NCBI GenBank assembly: GCA_019828545.1
Contig: JACVRA010000113.1
Span: 297,782 to 361,781 of the forward strand
Origin: Paracamarosporium sp. OC-R06-R3
Taxonomy: Eukaryota > Ascomycota > Dothideomycetes > Pleosporales > Didymosphaeriaceae
Reading direction: 5' to 3'
DNA: 64,000 nt
Shown here: piece after piece, positions 35,201 to 45,899 of the stretch
How positions within the stretch are numbered: position 1 is the stretch's first letter
How the letters are laid out: each line of letters begins with the position of its first letter
Position numbers and translations under genes: made by a program
Notes under the pieces: model-generated
Told to the model about the DNA's origin: nothing
What the model saw: the letters and a program-made list of their open reading frames with translations, nothing else
Databases searched by the model: none

Positions 35201-36621
35201 CCACAGAGTGGTCCGAAAGGCTTAGAGTAAGCCTTAAAAACAGTATTACCGCGGAAGAGGCTCTGCTGAAGACCGCCTTGTATTACAAAGGAGAAGATGG
35301 CGGACTAGGTCTTACTCAACTTGCGAGGAGTCGACGCCGCCAATGTGAAGCTACTCAAAAAGATGTGAAGAGGCTCGCATCACAACTAAGAAACAGCTGC
35401 CTCAAGAAGTTAAAAGATCCATCTGAGGACTTTTATATTCATTTTCAGAGAAGTGTTCTTGATCACAACCTACTTCGAGATGAGGATGCCTTCAATATTG
35501 TCCGTCGCATTCTCCAAGACATAGATGAAGAATATCCATTGACAAGAACCCTCAATGAGACGAAAGACAGGAACAGGAAGACCGCCGAGATGAAAGAACT
35601 TAAGGAACAGACATCGGAGGTTCGTACGATGGCATCCGAGTTGGCCTCCCGTATCCGATCTGAGCGGTTTTTAAACGCTACCAATGATCTTCTACCAGTG
35701 CTCAATGGGAGTGGTTCCACTCACTTGTGTGATTCACCGAGTTGCCGCGGAACAAGGGATCTATCTGGGTTACTTGTCTCTGTCAGCTGTGGGCACCGAA
35801 CCTGTATGTCCTGTTTGCAGGTGAAGTCGAGTGTTGGCGCTTGTGTGAACACCGGCTGCGGGGTATCGGTGCATGAACATGATCTAATTAGGTTGGCTGA
35901 TATCAGCTTCATGCGAGATGCAATCAATAACGGAGGGAATGGCCAAAAACTTGCCGAAATATGTCACCTCCTTAAGACGCTTCCCAAGGATGACTATGCC
36001 ATCGTGTTTGTTCACGATAACGAGGCTGCAGACATAATGGGGAACGTCTTGGATAGCGAAAAAATTCGGTTCCATTCATTGAGCAAGACCAAAGGCCAAG
36101 CAGCGAAAATTCTGGAGGACTTCAAGTCAGACAAGAATCCCAGAACCATGCAAAAAGCGCTGATTGTGAATCTTTCGAGCGAGTCAGCGGCTGGTGCGAA
36201 TCTGACGAAGGCCAACCATATCATATTCACTGCCCCTGTACTCGCTAAGAGCCAGTACGAGTACGAATGCGCCATGGCTCAGGCCATCGCACGGTGCCGT
36301 CGGTACGGCCAAAACAAGAGTGTCTTCGTGTATCATTTTGCGGCTTTGCGCACCATTGACGTCGACATTCTAGAGCATCGTCACAAGCGCTCCACCACGC
36401 TCAAAAGCCCAGGACTGCAGTTGCAGGTGTCGTTATCGTCTAATCAGACAGGCAAAAAAGAAAGGACACGAATGGTGAGGGCGGTAGACGGAAGCATAGC
36501 TCTTATTCCCTCAAGCTGTTTGATGGATAAGGATGCCCGGAAGAGCATCGAAATGAAGGAAAGCTTCACTTCGCTGATCAACCTATCAGACACCTTCAAT
36601 CATGATGATGGTGACAATTGA
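29231..36621 (+). CDS. DNMT5: DNMT5-type DNA methyltransferase: C5-MTase, RING, SNF2 ATPase fusion
   Basis: Six exons: 29231..29375, 29506..30908, 31009..31261, 31376..34303, 34432..34842 and 35042..36621, giving 2239 aa. DNMT5 enzymes maintain CpG methylation using an SNF2-type ATPase to act on hemimethylated DNA. MTase (~335-735): motif I 'IGTMFSGTESP', motif IV 'FVCKDLS' (Cys ~432; the usual PC is VC), motif VI 'ENV' (~473-475), motif VIII 'QTRQR' (~511-515), motif X 'GNAMS' (~713). A Cys-rich patch follows (CHC...CLEC...CLKC, from ~792). SNF2 N-lobe: 'GGVLADLPSFGKT' (~1368-1380), 'IDEYHY' (~1609), 'WILSGTPP'. RING-like Cys/His cluster from ~1943. C-lobe: 'QAIARCRRYGQ' (~2127). The N-terminal ~330 residues look disordered and I see no chromodomain or BAH domain. 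Introns are 130, 100, 114, 128 and 199 nt. The 34304-34431 intron could instead be two introns around a tiny exon. I chose the 34843..35041 intron because it restores 'DSFVRQNEPELGDVRC'. Confidence 0.92.
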
Positions 36622-37482
36622 TGTGCGCTAGTACTCAGATCTTCGGCAGTACGCAGTGATACAACTTAATTTTGGGTGTCGTATATCGCTTAGTACAGGC
36701 AGTATGTATGATTATATTCTCAAACTCTCTCGGTGACAGCGGACGGTCCAGAACCATTGGATTGCAGTTGCGATATTACACATACCTAGCATGGCTACGT
36801 GACTTCTCATTTGATAGTCTGGCAATATTACCAGCACCCAATACTTTTCCTTGAGAATAACAGCATCTGGAAAACCGCCTTGCTCATGTACGGCGACTAT
36901 GCTGAAGGTATGAATTTCTTTCTGTCTCGGGAATAACGTGTGAGCGTCATTTGAAAACACATTTAGATAGGAATAAGTTCCTTACTTGATGTTTGTTCAA
37001 AGAGACAGACATTGAACGGGTTAGAAGAAAGTTGCTCTCCAGTTGAATAACACCATTGCCAAAAAGTTCCAGATGCCCCGGGGCCGAACACACGACGCTG
37101 AACGCTAATGGCAACCATAGTTGACGGACAACGACCAACTAAGCCCACTAGGGCGTTGACAACCTTCCACTTTAGGAGGCCGCGGTGTGCCCTGCCAGTT
37201 TTGCGTAGTGAACTGTATCTCGAGAATCAGAGATGCATCCCAGCCAGAGTGAGAACCTCAGACATGATGCTTGATCTGTGCAAGAAAAAACATGGGCGTT
37301 ACAGTGCGCCTTCTAACAAAAGTTTCCCAATGGCCACAGCCTAACACGATGTCACATGGGGGAGCCTCGTTGAGCAGAATGAACTGCCTTTCGTGAAGCA
37401 TCGCTTCTCTTACTGCAATTACCGAGCAACCAAGTCTATATAGCTGTACATGACGACATATCAACTGCAGCCTATATAATTA
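36622..37482. other. Convergent 3' interval DNMT5-like / hexokinase
   Basis: About 860 bp between stop codons. Short frames only, and AT-rich near both ends. Confidence 0.6.
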
Positions 37483-39144
37483 TTACGACGGCTTGGCCTT
37501 GCTGGCCAGTTCTGCAGCCTGCTTCATTGCCTCTGGATCCCTGATACCGGCATTCTGGCCTTGCTGCACTCGCTTCAATGTCAGCGCAGCTATCAACGCT
37601 GCACCAACACCACTTCCGTCCTCAGCGGGCAGAATCTCAATTGGATCGCCCTTCCCCTTGCCCTTGTTTTCTGGCCAATCCAGGATCTCCTTCAATGCCT
37701 GCGCTCCGCGTACTTTGAAATGCGGGTACTTGTTGAAGACTGAGCCGTCTGCACCAACGTGACATGTCTCCCAGCCCTTGTGCTTGCAGATGGCGGCAAC
37801 ACCGCAGGCGGATAGGCGCGCGGCGCGGGTGCCAATCAGCTCAGCGAGACGCCGTATGAGCTCGAGTTCGGGCTTTGTGCACGATATGGATAGTTTGTTC
37901 TGCATCAGATCTTGAGTCTCGCTCAAATTCTCGAACGGATCCTCCTCAATGGCCGACAAAAATCCGGCATCGAGCGAATACGCTTTCTTCAACTTGCTGA
38001 CATCCTGCCCTGCGAATACCTCGCACTCATGACTCTGGTGCAAGTCGAGCAAAACTAGACGGAAGATCTCGCCAAGGTAGAGGCCAGCAATCATCTTCTC
38101 AAATGCCTGTTGACCGGGACGGGGAGACTCCTTATCAATTATGATGTCATAGGGAGTGCGAGGGAGGACTTTGTGCTCGTTATCGAAGGCGCCGTATTCG
38201 CAGTTTATGGCCATTGGAAGCGAAGGATCAAGGTTCATGTGAGCGAGCTTAGGAATCGAGCCACAGTCTTCCATATATGCGGCGTTGCAGCCGGTACCGA
38301 AGATACAGCCAATGCGCATAAGAGGATCTGTGTATGCAGATGCAATCATGGTGCCCGTGGTGTCATTCACAAGCGCGGTAAGCTTGATCGGTAATCCACG
38401 CTCGGCAAGAGCAGCCTCGAATGGCGGTACGACATCCTTCCCTTCGACACCATCGATGTCAAAGCCCTTGGTCCAGCGTTGTAGGATGCCGTGGTCAATG
38501 TAATTTTGTGTTGCAGGGTAGGAGAAGGTGAAGCCGAGCGGCAACTGCTCGATCTGCTCATCCGCATGGTGGTACTCGATGAATTGCTGCAAGCAATCGG
38601 CGACATAGCCCCATAGCTCGTCTGCGGTGCCCGTCTTCAGCTCCCCGGGCATGCGATACTTGGATTGTATGATGTCGAACTCGCCCTTCTCTTGGGTGAG
38701 GGTAACCTCGCAGACACGCAGATTGGTGCCACCCATATCGAGGGCGAGGAAGGTGCCAGTTTCGTTGCCGTCAGGGAAGGCCATGCACCAGGTAGGGTTC
38801 ATGGGCTGGCAGTGGACTCGTCAGCTCAAAGGGATAGGATGGCGGAAACAGGGACGTACGATTGTGGCATCGTTCTGACCCAGGCCTCGTCGCAGCTCCG
38901 AGACGAAGTGCTCAGTTACTTGCTTGAGCTTGTCGGTATCCACAATGAAAAGATCCTCCAGCTTGTTGATCTGGTCCAGCAAATCCTTTGGCACATCGGC
39001 CATGGAACCTAGCACACACGTTATCCTTTGTGTTCGTGGTGTATGTTGTGGAGTATTTGGAGGCTACGAGTGCCCCAGACGGCGCACAAGGGGAGGGGCG
39101 ATCGTACCCTTCCGCGAGGGCGTTCTTCGCGCACCCGTGGGCAT
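37483..39144 (-). CDS. Hexokinase
   Basis: Exons are 39144..39108, 39008..38860 and 38805..37483, giving 502 aa, near the ~490 aa of fungal hexokinases. It phosphorylates glucose and other hexoses with ATP, the first step of glycolysis in the cytosol, and in some fungi also takes part in glucose sensing. The first exon supplies MPTGARRTPSRKG, joining in frame to 'SMADVPKDLLDQI', the usual fungal hexokinase N-terminus. Seen motifs are phosphate-1 'LALDMGGTNLRV', sugar-binding 'LGFTFSYPATQ', 'LVNDTTGTMIASAY', 'GCIFGTGCNAAYME' and C-terminal 'HVGADGSVFNKYPHF'. Introns are 39009..39107 (99 nt, phase 1) and 38806..38858/9 (54 nt, phase 0). The stop is preceded by a Lys-rich Ala tail. It is divergent from the phosphoketolase gene across 1.2 kb. 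Confidence 0.96.
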
Positions 39145-40358
39145 TTTGATCGATCGTCTGCGCTTGTACGAGGGAAAAAAGGCGACTATGCTCCGAAGCG
39201 AAGGGGAGGACGATTCAAAATTTGCTAGTCTGTCGGTGATGTAGTTAGCGATGGGAACAATGGCAATGCGGACCGGGAGCGTCGAGGCGGGCAATGCGAG
39301 GGTATCAAACGCATACACTTGAATTGCAGTTGGTCTTGGTCTTGAGCAAAGAAACGAAGATGTTGGACGTCGGGCTGACAAAGATGCTGTGGTAATGCTA
39401 AGTAACGGGCTACCCCGCCGATGGTTGGGAAAAGACGCGGAGCAATTGGGGCGGCTGAAAACTGGAGACGGTGACGACAGTCGTCAAGACAGCAGCATGG
39501 CTCTGAGATTGTCGACGCGCGAAGCACCACGCATCGCCCGTGACTCCAGGGACTCGTCTCTGCCGCCTTGCATGCGCTGGAACCTTGTCCGCGCGCATCG
39601 AGGGGCACCTCGCTGCAGGGGTGCCGCCCACGAGGCCACCACCACGGCACGTGATTCTCTCGGGCAAAAGTGGCCCCGCTGCCGCCTGCAGCACTACCAT
39701 GCATGCACACTCGAGCAACAACATGCTTCGTTTGCATGATGAAACCAGTAAACCAGTAAACCAGTAGACTCCACCGCTGCCGTTGTACGTGGCCAGCATA
39801 GCGAAATGTTCCTTGCCCATGGCATCGCTTCTCCCAGGCCACCATCATCTCCCTTCCCACGCCTGCTGTAGAGACGCTGCTTAGACACGTCGTCCCATGC
39901 GAAGCTCAGGATCCACTGTCCGGTCACAGCCAAGGTCCCAAGTACACAGTGCGCGAGGCTGTTTTAGCATCCGTGTGGGGCGAGACTAGCTTTTACCCAG
40001 CCGTTTCTCAAGCGCACATGCATCTACACGCGATGACGAAATCAATATGCCTCTCGGTGAAGCTGCGATGCAAGCTAGCGTCAGGAGAGCTATCACCACC
40101 ACCGCGCAGCTGTTGGCAATCATGCCACACCCAAGCCTGTTCCTCTGCCTAGACAGGACATCGTGATCGCATGCAGAACCTCGTCCCACGCCCACCCTAT
40201 CCATCAACCTTCTTTGCGAGGTCTCGAAAGCTCGGAAACATCCACCGTAGTCGTTCCGCCGAGTTCCGATCACTAACTACATCATCGACGCAAACCTCGT
40301 ACAAAAACTGCCAGCTGTCCCAGGAAGTTGAAACACCCGACTTAACAAACCATTCACA
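39145..40358. promoter_or_regulatory. Divergent promoter region, hexokinase (-) / phosphoketolase (+)
   Basis: 1.2 kb between two sugar-metabolism genes. It contains three tandem 8-bp repeats (39743-39766) and matches to the CreA-type consensus SYGGRG (for example 39674-39679 on the minus strand and 39975-39980 on the plus strand). Such hexamers also occur by chance. Long open frames here (up to 211 codons on the minus strand, 39225-39860) carry no domain I recognise. Confidence 0.45.
39743..39766 (+). repeat. Three perfect tandem copies of AACCAGTA (8 bp)
   Basis: A perfect 24-bp array in the hexokinase/phosphoketolase divergent promoter interval, followed by G and unique sequence. Confidence 0.85.
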
Positions 40359-42925
40359 ATGACTTCGGATCCTGAAAAGACGGGCGAAAGATTCGACAAG
40401 ATGACCCTTTCGCCGTTTGGAGAAGCAAGGGCGACCGTGAACGACAATCCGCTTAGTCAAGACGAGGTCAACAAGCTCACCGATTATTTCCATGCAACTC
40501 TGTACCTATGTCTAGGTATGATCTACTTGAGGCAAAACCCATTGCTACGCGAGCCTCTCTCTGTCGACCACATAAAGAGACGACTCCTAGGCCATTGGGG
40601 TTCCGATGCCGGCCAAAGTTTTACGTACATTCACATGAACCGCCTCATCAAGAAATACGACCTAAATGCGATTTTCATCTCCGGGCCTGGACACGGTGCT
40701 CCGGCGGTTTTGTCGAACTCTTATCTCGAAGGGACGTATTCTGAGGTGTATCCGGACAAGAGCGAGGATGTCGACGGTATGAGGCGGTTTTTCAAGCAGT
40801 TCTCCTTTCCTGGTGGTATCGGGTCGCACGCTACACCAGAGACACCAGGAAGCTTGCATGAGGGTGGAGAGCTCGGCTACTCAATCTCACATGCTTTCGG
40901 CACTGTATTCGACCACCCGGATTTGATCACTCTCACGATGGTAGGAGACGGTGAGTCTGAAACTGGTCCCCTTGCCACCAGCTGGCACTCGACCAAGTTC
41001 CTCAATCCTATCACAGATGGAGCAGTAATTCCAGTATTGCATTTAAATGGATACAAAATCAACAATCCCACTATTCTGTCACGCATTAGCCATAAGGAGC
41101 TCGAGGCACTCTTTGTTGGATACGGTTGGACTCCTTACTTTGTTGAGGGTAGCGATCTGCCAACGATGCACCAGGCCATGGCAACCACCCTCGAGAGGTG
41201 TATAACCGAAATCAGGTCATATCAGAAGAAGGCCCGGGATTCTGGGAAAGCCTTCAGGCCGATGTGGCCGATGATCGTGTTGCGAACTCCCAAAGGATGG
41301 ACCGGGCCGCGTAAGTTGGGAGACCATTTCTTGGAAGGCTTCTGGCGGTCACATCAGGTTCCCATTACCGATGTCCTCAAGAACAAAGCCAGTCTACAGA
41401 AGCTGGAGGAGTGGATGCGAAGCTATCAGCCTGAGAAGCTGTTTGGTGAGGATGGAAAGATCAGGCCCGATCTGAAGGAGCTCGCTCCTACTGCTGCTCG
41501 TAGGATGAGTGCCAATCCGATTACTAATGGAGGCATCCTCCGCCGAAAACTACACTTGCCGGACTGGCGCGACTACTGTGTAGAAGTAGAGAAGCACGCT
41601 ACATCAAAATTTGGCAGTATGGGGAATTTTGCAAAGTTCTTGAGAGATGTGGTTGAGAGAAACCAGGACCAATTCCGCGTGTTTGGCCCCGATGAGACAG
41701 AGTCTAACAAACTCAGCACTATCTACGATGTATGTGAGGTCATTGTACATATAGTATCACGCTGATGACTACTAGGCTGGTAAGAAAGTGTGGCTGGGTG
41801 ACTACCTTGAAGAAGATCAAGACGGAGGTAATCTTGCTTTTGGCGGGCGAGTAATGGAGATGCTTTCAGAGCATACAGTAGAGGTACGTTCATCAGGCGC
41901 TGGCACCGATCGGTACGATGGCCTAACACATAGTACAGGGTTGGCTTGAGGGCTACGTTCTCTCCGGACGACATGGCCTACTCAATTCGTACGAGCCATT
42001 TATTCATATCATCGACTCCATGGTCAACCAACACTGTAAATGGCTAGAGAAGTGCCTTGAAGTCGACTGGAGAGTAAAGATCCCTTCCTTAAATATCCTT
42101 CTTACAGCGACAGTGTGGCGCCAAGACCACAATGGCTTTACGCACCAAGACCCAGGTTTTCTAGATGTGGTAGCCAACAAGAGTCCGGAGGTCGTCCGTA
42201 TCTACCTTCCGCCAGATGCGAACTGTCTATTATCTACGATGGATCATTGCTTCCGCAGTTCGAACTACGTAAATGTCGTTGTGGCCGACAAGCAAGAACA
42301 TCTCCAGTTCTGCACCAAGGAGCAAGCCATCGCTCACTGTACTAAGGGTGTCGGCATCTGGCCATGGGCGAGCAACGATCAAGATGAAGAGCCTGATATC
42401 GTCATGGCTTCTTGTGGCGATGTCGTCACTGCTGAAGCTCTTGCCGCAACTGCTCTCCTTCGCGAACATCTTCCCAGCTTGAAGATTCGCTTCGTCAATG
42501 TTGTTGATTTGTTCAAACTCATTTCACCAAACGATCATCCCCATGGGTTAAAAGATCATGAATTCAAAGCCATCTTCACAGACGATAAGCCAATCATATT
42601 TAACTTCCACTCGTACCCGGGCATTATCCATCGCATGACGTATCGCCGCAAGGGTCAGCACAATTTGCACGTACGTGGCTACAGAGAGAAGGGCAACATT
42701 GATACGCCGCTTGAGTTAGCTATCCGGAATGGAGTGGATCGGTTCAGTCTGGCAATCGATGCTATTGACCATGTCCCCGGGCTTGGTAACAAAGGCGGAG
42801 TGGCACGGGAGGCATTGGTGGACAAGCAGATCAAGGCGAAGAATTACGCTTATCATGAAGGCATGGATCCTGAGGATCTTGAAGCTTGGACGTGGCCGCA
42901 GAAGTTCAGTAATCCGGACTCTTAG
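40359..42925 (+). CDS. Phosphoketolase (xylulose-5-P / fructose-6-P)
   Basis: Exons are 40359..41729, 41776..41883 and 41939..42925, giving 821 aa, the family's usual size. With thiamine diphosphate it splits xylulose-5-phosphate (or fructose-6-phosphate) with phosphate into acetyl phosphate and an aldose phosphate. This provides a route from pentoses to C2 units in the cytosol. Motifs are '[19 protein letters not shown]', '[11 protein letters not shown]', '[19 protein letters not shown]', the ThDP-binding '[10 protein letters not shown]', '[20 protein letters not shown]', and in the C-terminal part '[13 protein letters not shown]' and '[18 protein letters not shown]'. Introns are 41730..41775 (46 nt) and 41884..41938 (55 nt, branch CCTAAC), both phase 0. 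The ATG sits in a good context (acaATGA). It is divergent from hexokinase, which suggests but does not prove shared control by sugar. Confidence 0.96.
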
Positions 42926-44586
42926 ATAGGGTTACATAATGGATTAGTGAGATTGGGAGCATACTTAGGGGAAAGAGTGTTTCTTTCCGAGGTACGACAA
43001 CGTAATCAACGGAAGGATACATAGAAAGTAATACACAATTACATACGTACCTGTCACAAAGGACTTTTTGCGTCAGGAATTCTACGCCAAGAGGTATGCA
43101 CATCAATCTGCGTCTATGTACTTGAATACAACTTGTGCAACAACCACAGTTCATGTCACAGCACGACCACTGAAGCCAGACCACCACGTTACTACATTCT
43201 GAAATTCGAATTGTTCACAGGAATACAACGTGTGTGGTCATCTAATGTTTCAACTTTTATGTTGTACGACACTTTGACAATCTACGAAATCTAGATACCA
43301 ATTAGACCAAAAATCCAGTATGCGAACCGAATGACTCTCTCACAAATTTACAATAACCCTATTACTTTTGGTGACTGTAGCTCCCATACACAACCGTTAT
43401 ACTCACCGCAACTTGAACCGTTGCCGGAAACGCAACCACCACCTTTCCGCAACCGTCATCTACGGCCACAACGACAACACACCCCGTCCCAAGCAACAAA
43501 TACCTCACCATGTACCAGCCCACACTCCCAAGCCTCTGACCCATAACACCAAACACGACGCAACCCTTCTTATAACTGGCGATGAATTCTACCTGCATCT
43601 TTGATGCAACGACAATCCAAGGCGACAGTGACCGTAACACGAGCACAACATGTGCGCACTCGATGATGTACCTCGTTCCTTTGACGCACGAACTTACTAT
43701 AACGTCACTACGACGAGTGTTCACGCTGTCAGCCTTCCAGCTTCAGCAGCATCACAGATCCCTCACAGGGGTGAGAACCAAAACGGAGACGATGCTACGA
43801 CAGCAGAACCTGAAGTTGCGAAGGAGAGCGTGGTCTTATGTAAGTCCTCAGAGCGGAAGCAAGGGGGGAATGGGACGAGCGAGACGATTTGTCTAGTGGT
43901 CGCTCTGGCACTAAGGACTATTTTAGCGTTCTGTTCGTAGCCTTAGCATTGCCTAGAGGTTGCATCGTATATCTCGGGTCGAGATGCGGTAAACCCACAA
44001 GTGTATGGAACGAAATTGTTCGGCTTCAATTTTGTTGTTACCTTGACGTGACTACATTGTTGAATCGCAAAAGGTTGCCAGGGGTCGAAAAAGGCCGAAA
44101 TAAACGTCGCCGTCATGGCCACATATCTGGGAAAGAATAGAGCATCCGCATAGATCAAATGCATGAATTGGTTCTTTAAAGTCGTGTTACGGACTTGAAG
44201 CTGTTCGTGCTAGCAGAAGTAGTGGGTAAACCGACCACCTGCCCTCCTGGCGGATGATGACCCAAGCCAAATCCTTGCTGTAAAAACCAAATCAATATCT
44301 CCTAGTTCAGCAATCCTTGCCGTTCATAAAATCATCATCTCTTTAACGCCAATCCATGTAAACGATTCCACAGCCATTTCGCGGATAATCTGGCGTCGCG
44401 CCAGTCGCAGCTGCGGCATCCCTTGGCCACCGCTGGGATTCGGGGTTTCTCCGTCAATGTCGAGCTCGTCGTCGAAGTGCGCGTCTTGCTCGGCGTTCGG
44501 GGTGGTTGTACGGTATTGAGGCCCACACGAGTATTGATATTGATTCGCTCTCGCGCAGTCACCAGTCCTGTGGGCCTCGCCTCATG
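42926..44586. other. Convergent 1.7-kb interval, no supported gene
   Basis: Between phosphoketolase (+) and SF3B6 (-). Frames around 43331-43940 on both strands are short and lack domains. The plus-strand ones are rich in His, Thr, Pro and Arg. Nothing else is seen. Confidence 0.5.
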
Positions 44587-45099
44587 CTAATCGATACCGT
44601 GTTGCTTTTTGAGTTTTTCTAAGCTCTCCTGGCGCTCTGCGAGGTCGTTTGCTGCTTTGATCATCTTCTCTGGCTGATGATATAATACTGTGACAGAGGT
44701 TAGTAGTGGAGGTGAGGCGAGCGGACGTGAAGACGCACCAACGAGGTAGCGGTTCTGGAAGTTGAAGCCGTTCAGCTTGTCGCAGGCGGATTTCGCATCC
44801 ATGACATCTTCGTATACGACAAAGGCGGTACCCTTTGTGTTGTTGGCGATGCCCTGGCGGATTTGGCTGCAGCAGTTAGCACGGCGAGTTCGGAGGACAC
44901 GGCAGGAGGGCGTACGCACCGCACAGGGCCGAACTTGCCGAAGAGGTCGAAGAGATCCTCTGGGGTCACGTTGAAGCTCAGATTCTTGACGAACAGAGCA
45001 CTGCACAAGACTCGGTTAGCGGAGGTCGTGTGAGGCGGGCGACAAAGGCTGCGCGACGTACCGGTTGACTTCCGGGGCGAGCTTTCCGCCGCGACTCAT
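44587..45099 (-). CDS. SF3B6: Splicing factor SF3B6 (p14, branch-site RRM protein)
   Basis: Four exons: 45099..45062, 45000..44920, 44866..44739 and 44687..44587, giving 115 aa, close to the ~125 aa of the family. p14 is a small RRM subunit of the U2 snRNP SF3b complex located near the branch adenosine, in the nucleus. The protein reads MSRGGKLAPEVNRALFVKN, then RNP2 'LFVKNL', 'FGKFGPVRQIRQGIANNTKG', RNP1 'KGTAFVVYED', 'LNGFNFQNRYLVVLYHQPEK', and ends 'LEKLKKQHGID'. Each junction restores a conserved stretch. Introns are 45001..45061 (61 nt), 44867..44919 (53 nt) and 44688..44738 (51 nt); the latter two have GTGCGT donors. It is divergent from the JmjC gene. Confidence 0.96.
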
Positions 45100-45899
45100 A
45101 GCTTGGCGACTGGAAGGGGACTGGAAAAGACTGGCTGCGCAATGCAGAGGGGTGCGATGGGGGTGGTGGAGGAGGGTGCGGCGGGTGCGGCGTGCAGGCC
45201 CATGCTTGGAGGATACTGGCGCCGCGCACGTGATGCGGAGGGCTGGGCGCTAGGCCGGATCGGGCGGGCTGGATGCTCGAGGCAGGCGCAAGCAGACGGG
45301 CGGCAGGCGCGACCGCGCAGCAGCGGGCGGCAACACAGCGCCGGCGAGGTTCTGGAGACGGTGGGCGGCATCTCTGCGCCTGGCACCCGGCAGCGTGCGT
45401 CGGGGTGTCTCTGCGTCTCTCTGCGTCTCTCTGCGCCTCTGCGACGTCGACTAGAGCCGGCGAGCATGCTTCGCGGGCCTCTGCTGCTCAGCGAACGGCG
45501 GTGCTCTCCTCCGCCCGCCCGCTCTCTCGCGCCCGCAGTGCAGGCCCGCCCCGTGGACTGCAAGACCCCCCAGAGACGCGCTGCAGCGGCCGACGACGGG
45601 CGTGCGCGGGCGTGCCGTGGGCGCTCCGTCGCCGTTGGACTGTCCCCGCCAAAACTACTTTCACTCGCACCCACGCCCGTCCCCAACGCCCACCCCCATC
45701 CGCACACCCACCACGCTCGCTCGCCCCCCCGTCGCGTCCGCATTGCCCTGGGACATGTCGTTTGCGCCCCGCTGCCTCGCCTGCTCCCATAGCGCCGCCG
45801 TCCCGTAGCCCACTGACTCGGCGACGATTGCGCCCGGCACGGCACCTCCGACGACGACGCACCCCCTCCAATCCACCCGCAACGCCCGCACGTATCGCC
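45100..45899. promoter_or_regulatory. GC-rich divergent interval, SF3B6 (-) / JHD1-like (+)
   Basis: 800 bp of very GC-rich DNA with long open frames on both strands, including the upstream continuation of the JHD1 frame from an ATG at 45273. A three-copy 10-bp CTGCGTCTCT repeat lies at 45411-45440. I treat it as promoter and leader. Confidence 0.5.
45411..45440 (+). repeat. Three tandem copies of CTGCGTCTCT (10 bp)
   Basis: Two perfect copies and one with a single change (CTGCGCCTCT), in the probable leader of the JmjC gene. It is pyrimidine-rich on the plus strand. Confidence 0.75.
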
